Positions 36,311 to 47,173 of a DNA stretch of 64,000 nt are shown one piece after another. Both the position numbers and the translations under genes were made by a program. This stretch comes from Gilliamella sp. ESL0441 (GTDB lineage Bacteria; Pseudomonadota; Gammaproteobacteria; Enterobacterales; Orbaceae), in the NCBI RefSeq assembly GCF_019469185.1, contig NZ_CP048264.1, forward strand, positions 2,356,001-2,420,000. The letters are read 5' to 3'. Positions within the stretch are counted from its first letter, which is position 1. Every line of letters begins with the position of its first letter. Under the pieces are notes generated by a model that was not told the origin of the DNA, searched no databases, and saw nothing but the letters and a program-made list of their open reading frames with translations.

Positions 36311-38047
36311 ATGAATAAAACTAAAATAATACATCGTAAATTACCCGAATTACTTCCCGAATTTTCGAAAGATATACCGCCATTATTGCAACGGATCTAT
36401 GCTTTACGCGGTGTGTCATCAAGTAGAGAAATCGATTATGCCACTCGGAATTTATATAATTATGATAAATTAAACGGCATGGATGATGCTGTTGAGATTG
36501 TCTATTCTGCCATGAAAAATCAGCAACGAATTATGGTTGTTGGTGATTTTGATACTGATGGTGCAACAAGTACTGCATTGACTGTCAGAGCACTAAAGCA
36601 GATGGGATGCCAATCTGTTGATTATATTATCCCAGATCGATTTGAAGATGGTTATGGTTTAAGCATAGAAGTGGTAAAAAAAGCGATTTTATTAAAAACA
36701 GATTTGATTATTACTGTTGATAATGGCATTTCAGCTTATGAAGCAGTCGAATTTGCTAAACAAGCTAATTTAAAAGTCATTATTACCGATCATCATTTAT
36801 GTCCTGAACAATTACCTCAGGCTAATGCCATTGTTAATCCTAACTTACCTAATTGTACCTTTCCATCTAAACATTTGGCTGGGGTCGGTGTCGCATTCTA
36901 TTTTATGCTAGCACTGAGAGCAAAATTAAGGCAAGAAAACTGGTTTAATGATAATCAGATAACTGAATATAATATTGCAAATTTACTAGATTTAGTTGCG
37001 TTGGGCACCATCGCCGATGTTGTTAAATTGGATCATAACAACCGTATTTTAGTTCACCAAGGAGTAAGTCGAATTCGCTTTGGTCATTGCTGTGAAGGCA
37101 TTAAAGCATTATTGCAGGTCGCCAAAAAAGAAGGGAGTACGTTAAGTGCTACAGATCTAGCATTCTACATTGCACCAAGATTAAATGCTGCAGGAAGAAT
37201 GGATAATATGTCTCTTGGTGTAGATCTGTTACTTTGCGACAATTATGATAAAGCGTTTAATTTAGCTACCGACCTCGATAATCTAAATAATGACCGTAAA
37301 TTAATTGAGCAGACAATGCATAAAGAAGCGTTGTCTTTTATCGAAAAAATGGAGAAGAAAAAAACATCAATTCCTCATTTTTTAGTCGTTCATCACCCTG
37401 AGTGGCATCAAGGTATTATTGGGATTTTATCTTCCCGTTTAAAAGATAAATATTATCGCCCAGTTATTTCATTTGCTTCTACTCAAGATGGCTTTTTGAA
37501 AGGCTCCGGACGCTCGATAAAAGGTATTCATTTACGTGATTTACTTGATGAATTACACCATACACATCCAGACCTGATGGTAAGTTTTGGTGGGCATGCG
37601 ATGGCGGTGGGATTAACAATACATGAGAAAAACTTATCACAATTTAGTGCATGTGTTGAAGCATTACTACTTAAACGAATAAATGATGAGTTATTAGAAT
37701 CCGTTATTGAAACAGATGGCGAAATAAATGAGCAAGACTTCAATTATTCTATTGCCAAACAATTAAAAGAATCAGGTCCTTGGGGCGAAGGTTTTCCAGA
37801 ACCCCTTTTTGACGGTGAATTTATTATTCATCAACAACGTTTATTAGCAGATAAACATCTTAAATTGGTTTTAGAACCTAAAAATGGTGGTCCCATCATT
37901 GATGGTATTGCTTTTAATGTTAATCGGCTTGAATGGCCTGATTTTTCCATTAAACAAGCCAAAATTGTATATCATTTAGATATAGATGAATTTCGTGGAA
38001 ATCAAGCAGCAAAATTACTGATTAGATATTTGTGGCCTATCGCATAA
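36311..38047 (+). CDS. recJ: Single-stranded-DNA-specific exonuclease RecJ
   Basis: 578 aa, the normal length. DHH-family motifs: GDFDTDGATST, VDNGIS, TDHHLCPE and the DHHA1-type GSGRSIKG and SFGGHAMAVG segments. 5'-to-3' ssDNA exonuclease in RecF-pathway repair and mismatch repair. Third gene of the xerD-dsbC-recJ unit, 69 bp after dsbC, with only a weak ribosome site. Confidence 0.96.
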   Translation: MNKTKIIHRKLPELLPEFSKDIPPLLQRIYALRGVSSSREIDYATRNLYNYDKLNGMDDAVEIVYSAMKNQQRIMVVGDFDTDGATSTALTVRALKQMGCQSVDYIIPDRFEDGYGLSIEVVKKAILLKTDLIITVDNGISAYEAVEFAKQANLKVIITDHHLCPEQLPQANAIVNPNLPNCTFPSKHLAGVGVAFYFMLALRAKLRQENWFNDNQITEYNIANLLDLVALGTIADVVKLDHNNRILVHQGVSRIRFGHCCEGIKALLQVAKKEGSTLSATDLAFYIAPRLNAAGRMDNMSLGVDLLLCDNYDKAFNLATDLDNLNNDRKLIEQTMHKEALSFIEKMEKKKTSIPHFLVVHHPEWHQGIIGILSSRLKDKYYRPVISFASTQDGFLKGSGRSIKGIHLRDLLDELHHTHPDLMVSFGGHAMAVGLTIHEKNLSQFSACVEALLLKRINDELLESVIETDGEINEQDFNYSIAKQLKESGPWGEGFPEPLFDGEFIIHQQRLLADKHLKLVLEPKNGGPIIDGIAFNVNRLEWPDFSIKQAKIVYHLDIDEFRGNQAAKLLIRYLWPIA

Positions 38048-38165
38048 GTGATCAAAATCGATTATAATTCACAGAATATCTAACAATTACATCAAATTAC
38101 CTTTTGATGTGATAAAGATTGAAAACTATTTTATTAACATAATTTGTAGAGATTGAGGACTAAAA

Positions 38166-39560
38166 ATGCATATTCATATTCTTGGGATTTGTGGTACATT
38201 TATGGCAGGAATTGCATTAATAGCCCGTTCTCTTGGTCATAAAGTTACCGGTTCGGATAAAAATGTTTACCCGCCTATGAGCACGCTTTTACAAAAAGAG
38301 CATATTGATATCATTGAAGGTTATGATCCATCACAACTTACTAACCCTACTCCGGATTTAGTCATTGTGGGTAATGCATTATCTAGAGGCAATCCTTGTG
38401 TTGAGTACATCCTTAATAATAATATTCCTTATATATCTGCGCCACAGTGGTTACACGATAATGTATTACGTGATCGCTGGGTTATTGCAGTAGCCGGAAC
38501 TCATGGAAAAACGACTACTGCGGGGATGGTCAATTGGATTTTAGAAAAACAGGGATATCAGCAAGGTTTCGTTATTGGTGGAGTACCCGGTAACTTTGAT
38601 GTTTCAGCTCGATTAGGCGACGGCAAATTCTTCGTTATTGAAGCGGATGAATATGATTGTTCATTTTTTGATAAACGTTCTAAGTTCATGCATTATTGCC
38701 CTAAAACGCTTATTATGAACAATTTAGAGTTTGATCATGCTGATATATTTGATGACCTCAATTCGATTCAAAAACAATTTCATCATTTAGTACGTTTAGT
38801 GCCAAGTAAAGGGCTAGTTATCTCCCCACAAGATGATGTGAATTTAAAACAAGTCTTAGCCAAAGGTTGTTGGAGTGAGCAAACCTTTACTGAATCAGAA
38901 ACAGGTTGGTTAGCCCAAAGAATTAACCATGATGCAAGTCACTTTGCTGTTTATTACAATAGTCAAAAAGTCGGCGAAGTAGAGTATTCTTTGGTTGGTG
39001 AACACAATATGCATAATGCACTCATGTCAATTGCTGCTGCCCATAATGTCGGTATTCAACCGGCTGATGCTTGTTCAGCACTAAGCTCATTTGTTAATGC
39101 TAAACGCCGTTTAGAACTTTGTGGTGAATTCAATAATATTGAAATTTATGATGATTTTGCTCATCATCCTACGGCTATTTTAGCAACGTTAGAAGCACTT
39201 CGCAGTAAAATTGGTGCTAATCGCCGTATTTTGGCTGTTTTAGAACCACGCTCAAACACGATGAAATTAGGCATATCAAAAGATGAATTAGCGCCGTCCT
39301 TAGGTCGTGCTGATGAAGTTTTCATCTTTCAACCAGAACAATTACCTTGGTTAGTCGTTGATGTTGTTGATGCTTGTATTCAACCCGCTTATTGGTCAGG
39401 AGATATTGATTTATTAGTCGAAATGATTGTTAAGTCAGCAAAACCAACAGATGCAATATTAATTATGAGCAATGGTGGATTTGGTGGTATTCATAAAAAG
39501 ATTTTGGACAGATTAGCAAAACAACAATTAAAAGAGCAGGAAGATCAAGACTTAATCTAA
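38166..39560 (+). CDS. mpl: UDP-N-acetylmuramate:murein tripeptide ligase
   Basis: 464 aa Mur-ligase. Rossmann start MHIHILGICGTFMAG, ATP-binding AGTHGKTTTAGM, carbamylated-Lys/metal region EADEYDCSFFDKRSKF and NNLEFDHADIF, and C-terminal AHHPTAI with EPRSNTMK. Joins recycled L-Ala-gamma-D-Glu-mDAP to UDP-MurNAc in the cytoplasm. Alone in its transcription unit; GAGG lies about 10 bases before ATG. Confidence 0.96.
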   Translation: MHIHILGICGTFMAGIALIARSLGHKVTGSDKNVYPPMSTLLQKEHIDIIEGYDPSQLTNPTPDLVIVGNALSRGNPCVEYILNNNIPYISAPQWLHDNVLRDRWVIAVAGTHGKTTTAGMVNWILEKQGYQQGFVIGGVPGNFDVSARLGDGKFFVIEADEYDCSFFDKRSKFMHYCPKTLIMNNLEFDHADIFDDLNSIQKQFHHLVRLVPSKGLVISPQDDVNLKQVLAKGCWSEQTFTESETGWLAQRINHDASHFAVYYNSQKVGEVEYSLVGEHNMHNALMSIAAAHNVGIQPADACSALSSFVNAKRRLELCGEFNNIEIYDDFAHHPTAILATLEALRSKIGANRRILAVLEPRSNTMKLGISKDELAPSLGRADEVFIFQPEQLPWLVVDVVDACIQPAYWSGDIDLLVEMIVKSAKPTDAILIMSNGGFGGIHKKILDRLAKQQLKEQEDQDLI

Positions 39561-39566
39561 CTAAAC

Positions 39567-39619
39567 TTTTATGCTTGTTAGGTATGGATATTCACATTGT
39601 CTACCAAACAAGCATAAAA
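39567..39619. terminator. Long inverted repeat between mpl and sdaA
   Basis: TTTTATGCTTGTT (39567-39579) pairs with AACAAGCATAAAA (39607-39619), extended past one mismatch by GGTA/TACC. The stem is about 17 bp with an 18-base loop. It lies just after mpl in a 247-bp convergent gap. T/A runs at both ends would allow bidirectional termination. Confidence 0.6.
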
Positions 39620-39807
39620 TACATTCCCTGTTTTTATATACGATATTACCTTAACACTCTCCTAATTAATTCAGTTTTACGCTTTGCATTTACTTGCAGA
39701 ATTGCTACAAAAATACTATTACATCGTTAGCGTAACCATGCTGCTACATATACATTTAATAGTTATATCATTAAATTAAGATCTCTACTTTATAATGAAT
39801 TTAAATA

Positions 39808-41166
39808 TTAACTACAATGTACCGTTATTGCTAACCCTCCACGTGAGGTTTCACGATATTTAGCATTCATATCCTTACCCGTTTCATACATGGTTTCTAT
39901 TACTTTATCAAGAGATACAATTGCGGCAGTTGTTCGTCTTAATGCCATACGAGTCGCATTAATCGCTTTTACAGCAGCAATCGCATTGCGTTCAATACAA
40001 GGGACTTGTACTTGACCATCAACAGGGTCACAAGTTAAACCTAAATTATGTTCCATACCAATTTCAGCCGCCATACACACCTGTTCAGGACTGCCACCCA
40101 GTAATTCCGCAAGTCCAGCTGCCGCCATTGAACAAGCTACTCCCACCTCGCCTTGACAACCTACTTCAGCCCCCGAAATAGAAGCATTATTTTGGTATAA
40201 AAGCCCAATTGCACCACAGGTTAAAAAGTACCGAACATAGGTATCAGGAGATACAGGATCAATAAACTTATCATAATAAGCAAGCACCGCAGGAATAATA
40301 CCGCAAGCCCCATTAGTTGGCGCTGTCACTACCCGCCCACCTGCGGCGTTTTCTTCACTGACCGCTAAGGCAAACATATTTATCCAATCGATAATAATCA
40401 TCGGATCATTATCATTTTTACTGGTTGATAATTGTCGGTAAAGTGCATTCGCTCGACGAGGTACTTTTAATGCACCCGGTAATAAACCTTCGGTGTGGAT
40501 ACCTCGCTTAATACAATCTAACATGGTTTGTCCAACCAACGTAAAATAGTTGATAATTTCCTGTTGCGAATGGAGTTGTAACTCATTTTTAAACAGAATG
40601 CTTGATATCGATAGTGAGTTTTCATCGCAGTGTTGCAAAAGTTGAGCTGCCGAAGAAAAAGGATAAGGAAAGGCAATCGTGTTTTGATCTTGTTGACCAA
40701 ACTGCGTATCTTCTACAATTTTACCACCACCGACCGAATAATAAGTGGCTTGAGCAAGTATTTGCTCACCTTGATAAGCCGTTAAAGTCATACCATTTTC
40801 ATGCTTAGGCAAAAAAGTAGAATGAAATAGAATATTTTCACTTGAAAACGCTATTTCATAACGACCATTATAGATAGGCAACCGTTTATTTTGATTCATA
40901 TTTTTAATCAAAATAGGAATGTCATCGATATTAACGGTATCGGGTTTTTCACCCGCTAACCCTAAAATGATAGCGATATCAGTATGATGCCCTTTACCTG
41001 TCAAAGATAATGAACCATAGACATCGGCAATAATCTTAGTTACAACAGGCATTTGACCATTATCAATTAACTCATCGATAAATGCTTTGCCTGCTCGCAT
41101 TGGTCCAACAGTATGTGAACTTGAAGGACCTATACCAATTTTAAATATCTCAAAAACTGAAGCCAT
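39808..41166 (-). CDS. sdaA: L-serine dehydratase (deaminase), iron-sulfur type
   Basis: 452 aa single-chain enzyme. N-terminal beta domain begins with the signature [20 protein letters not shown]; the alpha domain has [18 protein letters not shown] and Fe-S Cys ligands in [18 protein letters not shown] and [15 protein letters not shown]. Deaminates L-serine to pyruvate and ammonia. E. coli SdaA and SdaB are close paralogs; I use sdaA for this single copy. Upstream of the start AAAGGAAA serves as ribosome site. Confidence 0.92.
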   Translation of the reverse strand: MASVFEIFKIGIGPSSSHTVGPMRAGKAFIDELIDNGQMPVVTKIIADVYGSLSLTGKGHHTDIAIILGLAGEKPDTVNIDDIPILIKNMNQNKRLPIYNGRYEIAFSSENILFHSTFLPKHENGMTLTAYQGEQILAQATYYSVGGGKIVEDTQFGQQDQNTIAFPYPFSSAAQLLQHCDENSLSISSILFKNELQLHSQQEIINYFTLVGQTMLDCIKRGIHTEGLLPGALKVPRRANALYRQLSTSKNDNDPMIIIDWINMFALAVSEENAAGGRVVTAPTNGACGIIPAVLAYYDKFIDPVSPDTYVRYFLTCGAIGLLYQNNASISGAEVGCQGEVGVACSMAAAGLAELLGGSPEQVCMAAEIGMEHNLGLTCDPVDGQVQVPCIERNAIAAVKAINATRMALRRTTAAIVSLDKVIETMYETGKDMNAKYRETSRGGLAITVHCS

Positions 41167-41495
41167 TTGTTTCCTTTATACGGTTAACGTCGATTAAAGT
41201 AAGAATAACAATTTGATCAAAGATAATGGCTATATTATGGCGTTAACCATGGCATAATCAAGTATAGAATCAAGCTTTCAATTTAAATCGTAAAAAATTT
41301 TGCCAAACGAAGATATGCACCTGAGTCAGGTTATTAATTTTCATTTTATCTCTCTTTATTTGCTTAAATTTATAAATAATTTTTGTCGATTACAACAATT
41401 ACGCATAAAATTACTTTAGTGTTACGCGACGGACTGCTAAACTAGCTCACATTTTAGTATATTCATTAGTACATTATTTTTTTCAGGATAAATTT
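41167..41495. other. Divergent intergenic region sdaA / proS
   Basis: 329 bp without a gene. A weak inverted repeat ATTATG/CATAAT occurs near 41234-41262. No tRNA or clear riboswitch seen; promoters for both genes must lie here. Confidence 0.55.
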
Positions 41496-43217
41496 ATGCG
41501 AACCAGTAAATATCTTCTTTCTACATTAAAAGAGACTCCAGCAGATGCTGAAGTGATAAGCCATCAATTAATGTTACGTGCCGGCATGATCCGTAAAGTT
41601 GCCGCAGGATTATATACTTGGCTGCCCACTGGTTATCGTGTACTTAAAAAAGTTGAAAATATTGTTCGGGAAGAGATGAACAAAGCAGGGGCAATTGAAG
41701 TGTTAATGCCAGTTGTGCAACCTGCTGATATTTGGCAAGAGAGTGGCCGTTGGGAACAATATGGTCCGGAATTATTACGTATCAAAGACCGGGGAGATCG
41801 TGATTTTGTATTAGGTCCAACCCATGAGGAAGTGATCACTGACTTACTACGCAATGAAGTGAGTTCCTACAAACAGTTACCGCTTAATGTTTATCAAATT
41901 CAAACCAAATTTCGTGACGAAGTCCGCCCTCGATTTGGTGTAATGCGTTCTCGTGAATTTATTATGAAAGATGCATATTCGTTTCATACTTCACAAGAAT
42001 CTTTACAAGAAACCTATGATGATATGTATAAAGCCTACAGTGCAGTGTTTACTCGTGCAGGCTTAAATTTCAGAGCGGTACGAGCTGATACGGGCTCTAT
42101 TGGCGGCAACTGGTCGCATGAGTTCCAAGTATTAGCCGACAGTGGTGAAGATGATATTGTCTTTTCAACTGAATCTGATTACGCCGCTAATATTGAGATG
42201 GCACAGGCATTAGCACCTACGCAAAGCCGATCTGCACCAACTAAGGCGATGGAACTGGTTGATACACCTAATGCCAAAACGATTGATGAATTAGTTGCAC
42301 AATTTAATTTACCCATTGAAAAAACAGTTAAAACACTCATGGTTAAGGCGACTAAAGAGAGTGGGCACCAACTGGTGGCTTTATTAGTCCGTGGTGATCA
42401 TACGTTGAACGAAATCAAAGCGGAAAAAATTGATATTGTGGCATCACCGCTTGAATTTGCAACTGAAGATGAAATTCGTGCGATAGTGAATGCAGGGCCA
42501 GGCTCATTAGGACCGGTAAACCTTAATATGCCAATCATCATTGACCGAGATGTCGCAGTGATGAGTGATTTTAGTGCTGGTGCCAACATTGATCATAAAC
42601 ATTACTTTAACATCAATTGGGAAAGAGATGTCGCTTTACCTCGTATTGAAGATATTCGTAATGTGGTTGAAGGCGATATTAGCCCTGATGGTAAAGGAAC
42701 GTTACAGATTAAACGTGGTATTGAAGTAGGACATATTTTCCAATTAGGCACCAAATACTCTCAAGCGATGAAAGCCACTGTTCAGGGGGAAGATGGTCAA
42801 AACCATGTCATGATTATGGGCTGTTATGGTATTGGGGTTAGCCGAATTGTTGCCGCTGCAATTGAACAATGCCATGATGATCGAGGGATTATTTGGCCTG
42901 ACGCAATTGCGCCTTTTACTGTTGCCATAATTCCAATGAATATGCATAAATCTGAAAAAGTACAAGCCACTGCTGAAAAGCTTTATGCAGATCTACAATC
43001 AGCAGGTATTGAAGTACTCTTTGATGATCGTAAAGAGCGACCAGGAGTGATGTTTGCTGATGCCGAACTCATTGGTATTCCGCATACTTTTGTCATCGGT
43101 GAACGCAATCTTGAAAATGGTGAAGTCGAATATAAACACCGTGCTGGTGGTGAAAAAACGCTAGTAAAAATCGATGAATTGATGACATTTATTAAAGAAC
43201 GTCTTCAAATTGTTTAA
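41496..43217 (+). CDS. proS: Prolyl-tRNA synthetase
   Basis: 573 aa, the bacterial-type (class II) ProRS with the inserted editing domain (about 225-400). Motif 1-3 segments: [42 protein letters not shown], and [17 protein letters not shown]. Charges tRNA-Pro; the editing domain removes Ala-tRNA-Pro, complementing the YbaK Cys-tRNA-Pro deacylase encoded at 56985. AGGA lies 8 bases before ATG. Confidence 0.97.
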   Translation: MRTSKYLLSTLKETPADAEVISHQLMLRAGMIRKVAAGLYTWLPTGYRVLKKVENIVREEMNKAGAIEVLMPVVQPADIWQESGRWEQYGPELLRIKDRGDRDFVLGPTHEEVITDLLRNEVSSYKQLPLNVYQIQTKFRDEVRPRFGVMRSREFIMKDAYSFHTSQESLQETYDDMYKAYSAVFTRAGLNFRAVRADTGSIGGNWSHEFQVLADSGEDDIVFSTESDYAANIEMAQALAPTQSRSAPTKAMELVDTPNAKTIDELVAQFNLPIEKTVKTLMVKATKESGHQLVALLVRGDHTLNEIKAEKIDIVASPLEFATEDEIRAIVNAGPGSLGPVNLNMPIIIDRDVAVMSDFSAGANIDHKHYFNINWERDVALPRIEDIRNVVEGDISPDGKGTLQIKRGIEVGHIFQLGTKYSQAMKATVQGEDGQNHVMIMGCYGIGVSRIVAAAIEQCHDDRGIIWPDAIAPFTVAIIPMNMHKSEKVQATAEKLYADLQSAGIEVLFDDRKERPGVMFADAELIGIPHTFVIGERNLENGEVEYKHRAGGEKTLVKIDELMTFIKERLQIV

Positions 43218-43241
43218 ATAAACATGTTCAGATAATTAGTT

Positions 43242-43826
43242 ATGCAAAATACAACACAACAGTTAAAAATGGGTCATAACCGTATTACAACGATTGTGAT
43301 AAGTCTACTACTGCTGTGTTGTATGAGTCTAAATCTCATTGGCTGTCAATCTAAGTCTAATTCTGAATATCCATTACCAGATAATTTTCATCAAGTGTCT
43401 AACGATATCTTTCGCTCAGAACAACCTTCAATAACTGAATTTAAATATCTTGATAAACTTGGCTTCAAAACCATTATAAATTTACGGCTATTTCACAGCG
43501 ATCGAGAGTTAGTCGAAAAGACACAGATGTCAGAAGTTTGGATTCGAATGCGTGCAGGTGATATTACTGATGAGAAAATGATCCAAGTAATGAAAGCAAT
43601 TCATACCTCCCCTAAACCAATATTAATCCATTGTTGGCAAGGCAGTGATCGTACCGGTGTCACTATTGCTATGTACCGTTTGGTTTTTGAAAATTGGACT
43701 AAATCTCAAGCAATTAATGAGTTAATGCAAGCTGAATTCGGTCATCACTACAATGTTTATCCCAATATCAAAAAATATCTTGAAACGGTTGATATCGAAA
43801 AAATTCGCTCTGCCGTATTTCAATAG
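43242..43826 (+). CDS. Dual-specificity/tyrosine phosphatase-like lipoprotein
   Basis: 194 aa. N-terminal hydrophobic segment with lipobox LIGC (Cys35), then a small cysteine-phosphatase domain with the P-loop HCWQGSDRTG (nucleophile C131, Arg137) and a possible general-acid Asp in AGDITDEK. Probably a lipid-anchored periplasmic phosphatase of the plant/bacterial DSP-like family; substrate unknown. Follows proS by 24 bp, so perhaps co-transcribed. A later Met (MGHNR, residue 10) would also give a good signal peptide. Confidence 0.82.
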   Translation: MQNTTQQLKMGHNRITTIVISLLLLCCMSLNLIGCQSKSNSEYPLPDNFHQVSNDIFRSEQPSITEFKYLDKLGFKTIINLRLFHSDRELVEKTQMSEVWIRMRAGDITDEKMIQVMKAIHTSPKPILIHCWQGSDRTGVTIAMYRLVFENWTKSQAINELMQAEFGHHYNVYPNIKKYLETVDIEKIRSAVFQ

Positions 43827-43981
43827 CTAATTATAATTTAAGATCAAATTTTACATGGCATAAAATCATGTTATTGACATTTAATTTATATAATAAGTAA
43901 TCGAAAATACAAAGTGATATTGTCTTTTTTTTCAGCTAAAATAATTGTTAATCGATTTTGTTATCCCTATGGAATAAAATA

Positions 43982-45433
43982 ATGTTAAAAAAAACAATCG
44001 CATTTTTATTATCGACATCATTATTATTGCAAAATGCATCATTCGTTTATGCGGATAACATTAGCTTACCTGATATTGGTACAGCTGCTGTGTCCACGTT
44101 AACTATAGGTCAAGAATTGGAAATGGGTGATTATTATATGCGAATGTTACGCGCAGATGCCCCTATTCTAGACGATCCAGTTTTAAACCAATATATCAAT
44201 GATTTAGGTTATAAATTAGTTTCAAAAGCAGATTCGGTACAAACTCCTTTTCATTTTTATATTATGCGAAGCGATGTTCTTAATGCTTTTGCTTTTTTTG
44301 GTGGAAATGTTGTCGTTCACTCTAAATTAATACTAGATACGGACAATGAAAGTCAACTTGCTTCAGTTATGGCTCATGAAATCGGTCACGTTACACAAAG
44401 ACATTTAGCCCGTTCAATGGAAGCTCAAAACCGAAATAGTCCCTATGTTTGGGGGGCAACTTTAGGTTCTATACTATTAACTTTAGCAAGCCCAGAAGCA
44501 GGTATGGCAGCAATGACCAGTACAATAGCCGGTTCTGCACAAAGTATGATTAGCTTTACTCAAAGTAATGAACAAGAGGCAGATCGGGTTGGTCTCAGAA
44601 CATTGGTAAAAGCAGGATTCGATCCTTATGCATCATCAGAATTTTTGCAAAAACTTGCTGACGAAACACGTTTTAGCAGCAAGCCTCCTGAAATTTTATT
44701 GACACACCCATTACCAAATAGTCGTTTAACTGATATTCGCAATCGTTCACTACAGTATAGTAAAAAAAATATCAAATCTTCTCTTAGTTACTATCTTGCT
44801 AAGGCACGATTAGCTATTTTATTTGGTAAAAATGGAAATACTGCAAAACTGTTAGTCGAAGATTATAAAAAATTAAATAATGAATCGAGTAACATAGCTT
44901 TAGTCTATTGCGCTGCTCTTTCCAAATATAAAACAGGAAATTATAAAGAGGCCAAACAGCAACTTGAACCTTTATTAAATAACGATCCTAGTAATATTTG
45001 GTTTATCGATTTAATGACAGATATAGATTTAGAACTCAATAATAGTAGTGTGGCAATTACTCGCTTACAAAATGCGTTAAAAAAATCCCCTAACAGTACC
45101 ACGTTACAGTTAAATCTAGCCGCTGCATATATAAAAAATAGAAATTATCAACAAGCTGTTAGCTTGCTTCATCGATACACTCATGATCATAACGATGATA
45201 AAAATGGTTGGGAAGAGCTGATTAAAGCTTATGGCGGTTTAAAATCAGTAGTACAACAAATGAGTGCACGAGCTGAGCAAATTGCTTTAGATGGTAAATT
45301 TCAAGAAGCCATCAACCTACTTGAAAGTACTAAAAACAAAGCAAAAGGCGACCAAATAATGACCGCCAAGATTAATGCACGGATTAATCAATTAAAACAA
45401 CTACAAAAGCGTTATAGTGTTTATAAAAGATAG
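43982..45433 (+). CDS. bepA: Periplasmic M48 metalloprotease/chaperone with TPR domain
   Basis: 483 aa from MLKKTIAFLL (a GGA-containing site 8 bases upstream; an in-frame ATG at 43958 adds eight residues and looks spurious). Signal peptide ends SFVYAD. HEIGH at 132-136, with the third ligand in NEQEADRVGLR, then TPR helices from about 290 to the end. BepA (YfgC) degrades stalled LptD and helps outer-membrane protein assembly with BAM. It is the third M48 enzyme in the window. Confidence 0.95.
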   Translation: MLKKTIAFLLSTSLLLQNASFVYADNISLPDIGTAAVSTLTIGQELEMGDYYMRMLRADAPILDDPVLNQYINDLGYKLVSKADSVQTPFHFYIMRSDVLNAFAFFGGNVVVHSKLILDTDNESQLASVMAHEIGHVTQRHLARSMEAQNRNSPYVWGATLGSILLTLASPEAGMAAMTSTIAGSAQSMISFTQSNEQEADRVGLRTLVKAGFDPYASSEFLQKLADETRFSSKPPEILLTHPLPNSRLTDIRNRSLQYSKKNIKSSLSYYLAKARLAILFGKNGNTAKLLVEDYKKLNNESSNIALVYCAALSKYKTGNYKEAKQQLEPLLNNDPSNIWFIDLMTDIDLELNNSSVAITRLQNALKKSPNSTTLQLNLAAAYIKNRNYQQAVSLLHRYTHDHNDDKNGWEELIKAYGGLKSVVQQMSARAEQIALDGKFQEAINLLESTKNKAKGDQIMTAKINARINQLKQLQKRYSVYKR

Positions 45434-45448
45434 AATATTTTAATGATT

Positions 45449-45480
45449 TCTGACTAATGTTACTATCTACATTAGTCAGA
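45449..45480. terminator. Convergent terminator hairpin
   Basis: Perfect 12-bp stem TCTGACTAATGT/ACATTAGTCAGA with an 8-base loop, between bepA and the convergent phosphatase gene. The flanking T-runs are short. Confidence 0.6.
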
Positions 45481-45508
45481 TTAGCTAAGTTTAAGCTCTT
45501 ATTTCAAC

Positions 45509-46165
45509 TCACGCTAAATGATCAACATTATTGAAAAATTTGACTGTAAATTCCCCTTTTGATTGATTATCGTTTTGTTTATAATTTACTAAACTAATAC
45601 TCGTATTTAACATTCTAGGGAAGTAATCTTCATTTCGATGTAAACGCCAATCTCCACCGTTTAAAACACAAAGCAAAATTCTTAAAACCGTTCCATGTGA
45701 AACAACTAAAATATTACCAGTATCTTGCTTGGTATTTTCGATAATTGTGTTTAATGCCCGCTCCATACGTGCTAAAACTTGTTGGTAATTTTCACCTTTA
45801 TTCACCGATGCATCAAAATTAGCAGGATCGGTGAGATAAGTGTTAAATTCAGGAAACGTTTTTTTCAATGTTGGCACGTGTTTCCCTTCCCAAATACCAA
45901 AATCCATTTCACATAGATCCTGAAGTTCAGCAGTTGGAATAAGATTTACATTTTCATTAATTATATAGTCTCGAGTTTCCATTGCACGCTGTTGGTTACT
46001 CGAATAAGCCTGTATAAAAGGAACATTTTTAAGATAATTTCCTGTTACCTTTGCACCCAAAATTCCTTCTTCGGTTAAGGGAGAATTTTGTGATCCTTGC
46101 ATTTGATCTTTAATATTCCATTCCGTTTGACCGTGTCTAATTAAATATAAATTGATATCTTTCAT
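45509..46165 (-). CDS. Histidine phosphatase family protein (phosphoglycerate mutase-like)
   Basis: 218 aa. Signature LIRHGQTEWN with the catalytic His at about 10, second His in VVSHGTVLRILLC, and Glu in DFGIWEGKH. The family holds GpmB-, CobC- and PhoE-like phosphatases, and I cannot choose among them. Cytoplasmic. Lies 36-37 bp downstream of rluC on the same strand, so probably co-transcribed. AAGG lies upstream of ATG. Confidence 0.82.
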   Translation of the reverse strand: MKDINLYLIRHGQTEWNIKDQMQGSQNSPLTEEGILGAKVTGNYLKNVPFIQAYSSNQQRAMETRDYIINENVNLIPTAELQDLCEMDFGIWEGKHVPTLKKTFPEFNTYLTDPANFDASVNKGENYQQVLARMERALNTIIENTKQDTGNILVVSHGTVLRILLCVLNGGDWRLHRNEDYFPRMLNTSISLVNYKQNDNQSKGEFTVKFFNNVDHLA

Positions 46166-46201
46166 TGGTGCTAACTACCTTATTTATTTTTTAAATTATG
46201 T

Positions 46202-47173
46202 TTATTTAAATTTATCTTTTCTAAGTTGAGTTAAACAAGCTTGCAATGTGGCATCCATTGGGGCTTGTAATAGCATTTCTTGCTGAGTTTTAGGATGAAT
46301 AAATTTAACACTCGCCGCATGTAAAAATAGACGGTTAAGTGCAGTATGTGATAATAATGCATCAAATTGACGATCACCATAACGATCATCAAAAGCAATC
46401 GGATGATTAGCATATTGGGTATGAATCCGAATTTGATGGGTTCGGCCTGTTACCGGACTGGCTTTTATCAAAGTGGCAAACTCAAATCGTTCTTCAACTT
46501 TAAAACGCGTTTCTGAAGGTTTCCCTTCTTTATCAACTTTCACAACGCGTTCACCACTTTTAAGCACATTTTTCAGCAATGGTGCTTGAATCACTTTACA
46601 GTCAGAAGACCAATTACCTTTCACTAATGCCAAATAGTTTTTTTGCATCTGCTTAAGACGAAGCTGTTCATGCAACGCTTTTAATGCAGAGCGTTTTTTA
46701 GCAATTAGCAGCACCCCTGATGTTTCACGATCGATTCGATGCACTAACTCTAAAAATTTTGCTTCAGGTCTTAATGCTCGTAATCCTTCAATCACACCAA
46801 AACTTAAGCCACTGCCACCATGCACAGCAATTCCCGAAGGTTTATTGATAGCTAAAATTACCTCATCTTCATAAATAATTGCCTTCTCTAATTCAGCCAC
46901 TTTATTTAATTTTGTTGAGATTTCGGGTGTGGCTTTTTCAGCAACTCGAATTGGAGGAATGCGAACTTCATCGCCAATATTTAATTTGTACTCTGGTTTA
47001 ATACGTTTTTTATTTACCCGCACTTCACCTTTGCGTAATATACGATAGATCATGCTTTTTGGTACACCTTTCAAATAGGTGACTAAAAAGTTATCAATAC
47101 GTTGAGTCGCATTTTCTTCAGATATCGTCACAAAAGTAACATTCAATTTTTTTTGAGGGGAGTTTGTGTGCAT
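46202..47173 (-). CDS. rluC: 23S rRNA pseudouridine(955/2504/2580) synthase
   Basis: 323 aa from MHTNSPQKK (an upstream TTG at 47206 also fits the frame but adds residues absent from relatives). N-terminal S4 domain (KGVPKSMIYRILRKGEVRVN) and a pseudouridine-synthase domain with catalytic Asp in VHRIDRETSGVLLIAK. Close to E. coli RluC over its whole length. In enterobacteria rne is divergent to rluC; here the upstream 700 bp is empty and dsbB follows. Confidence 0.94.
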   Translation of the reverse strand: MHTNSPQKKLNVTFVTISEENATQRIDNFLVTYLKGVPKSMIYRILRKGEVRVNKKRIKPEYKLNIGDEVRIPPIRVAEKATPEISTKLNKVAELEKAIIYEDEVILAINKPSGIAVHGGSGLSFGVIEGLRALRPEAKFLELVHRIDRETSGVLLIAKKRSALKALHEQLRLKQMQKNYLALVKGNWSSDCKVIQAPLLKNVLKSGERVVKVDKEGKPSETRFKVEERFEFATLIKASPVTGRTHQIRIHTQYANHPIAFDDRYGDRQFDALLSHTALNRLFLHAASVKFIHPKTQQEMLLQAPMDATLQACLTQLRKDKFK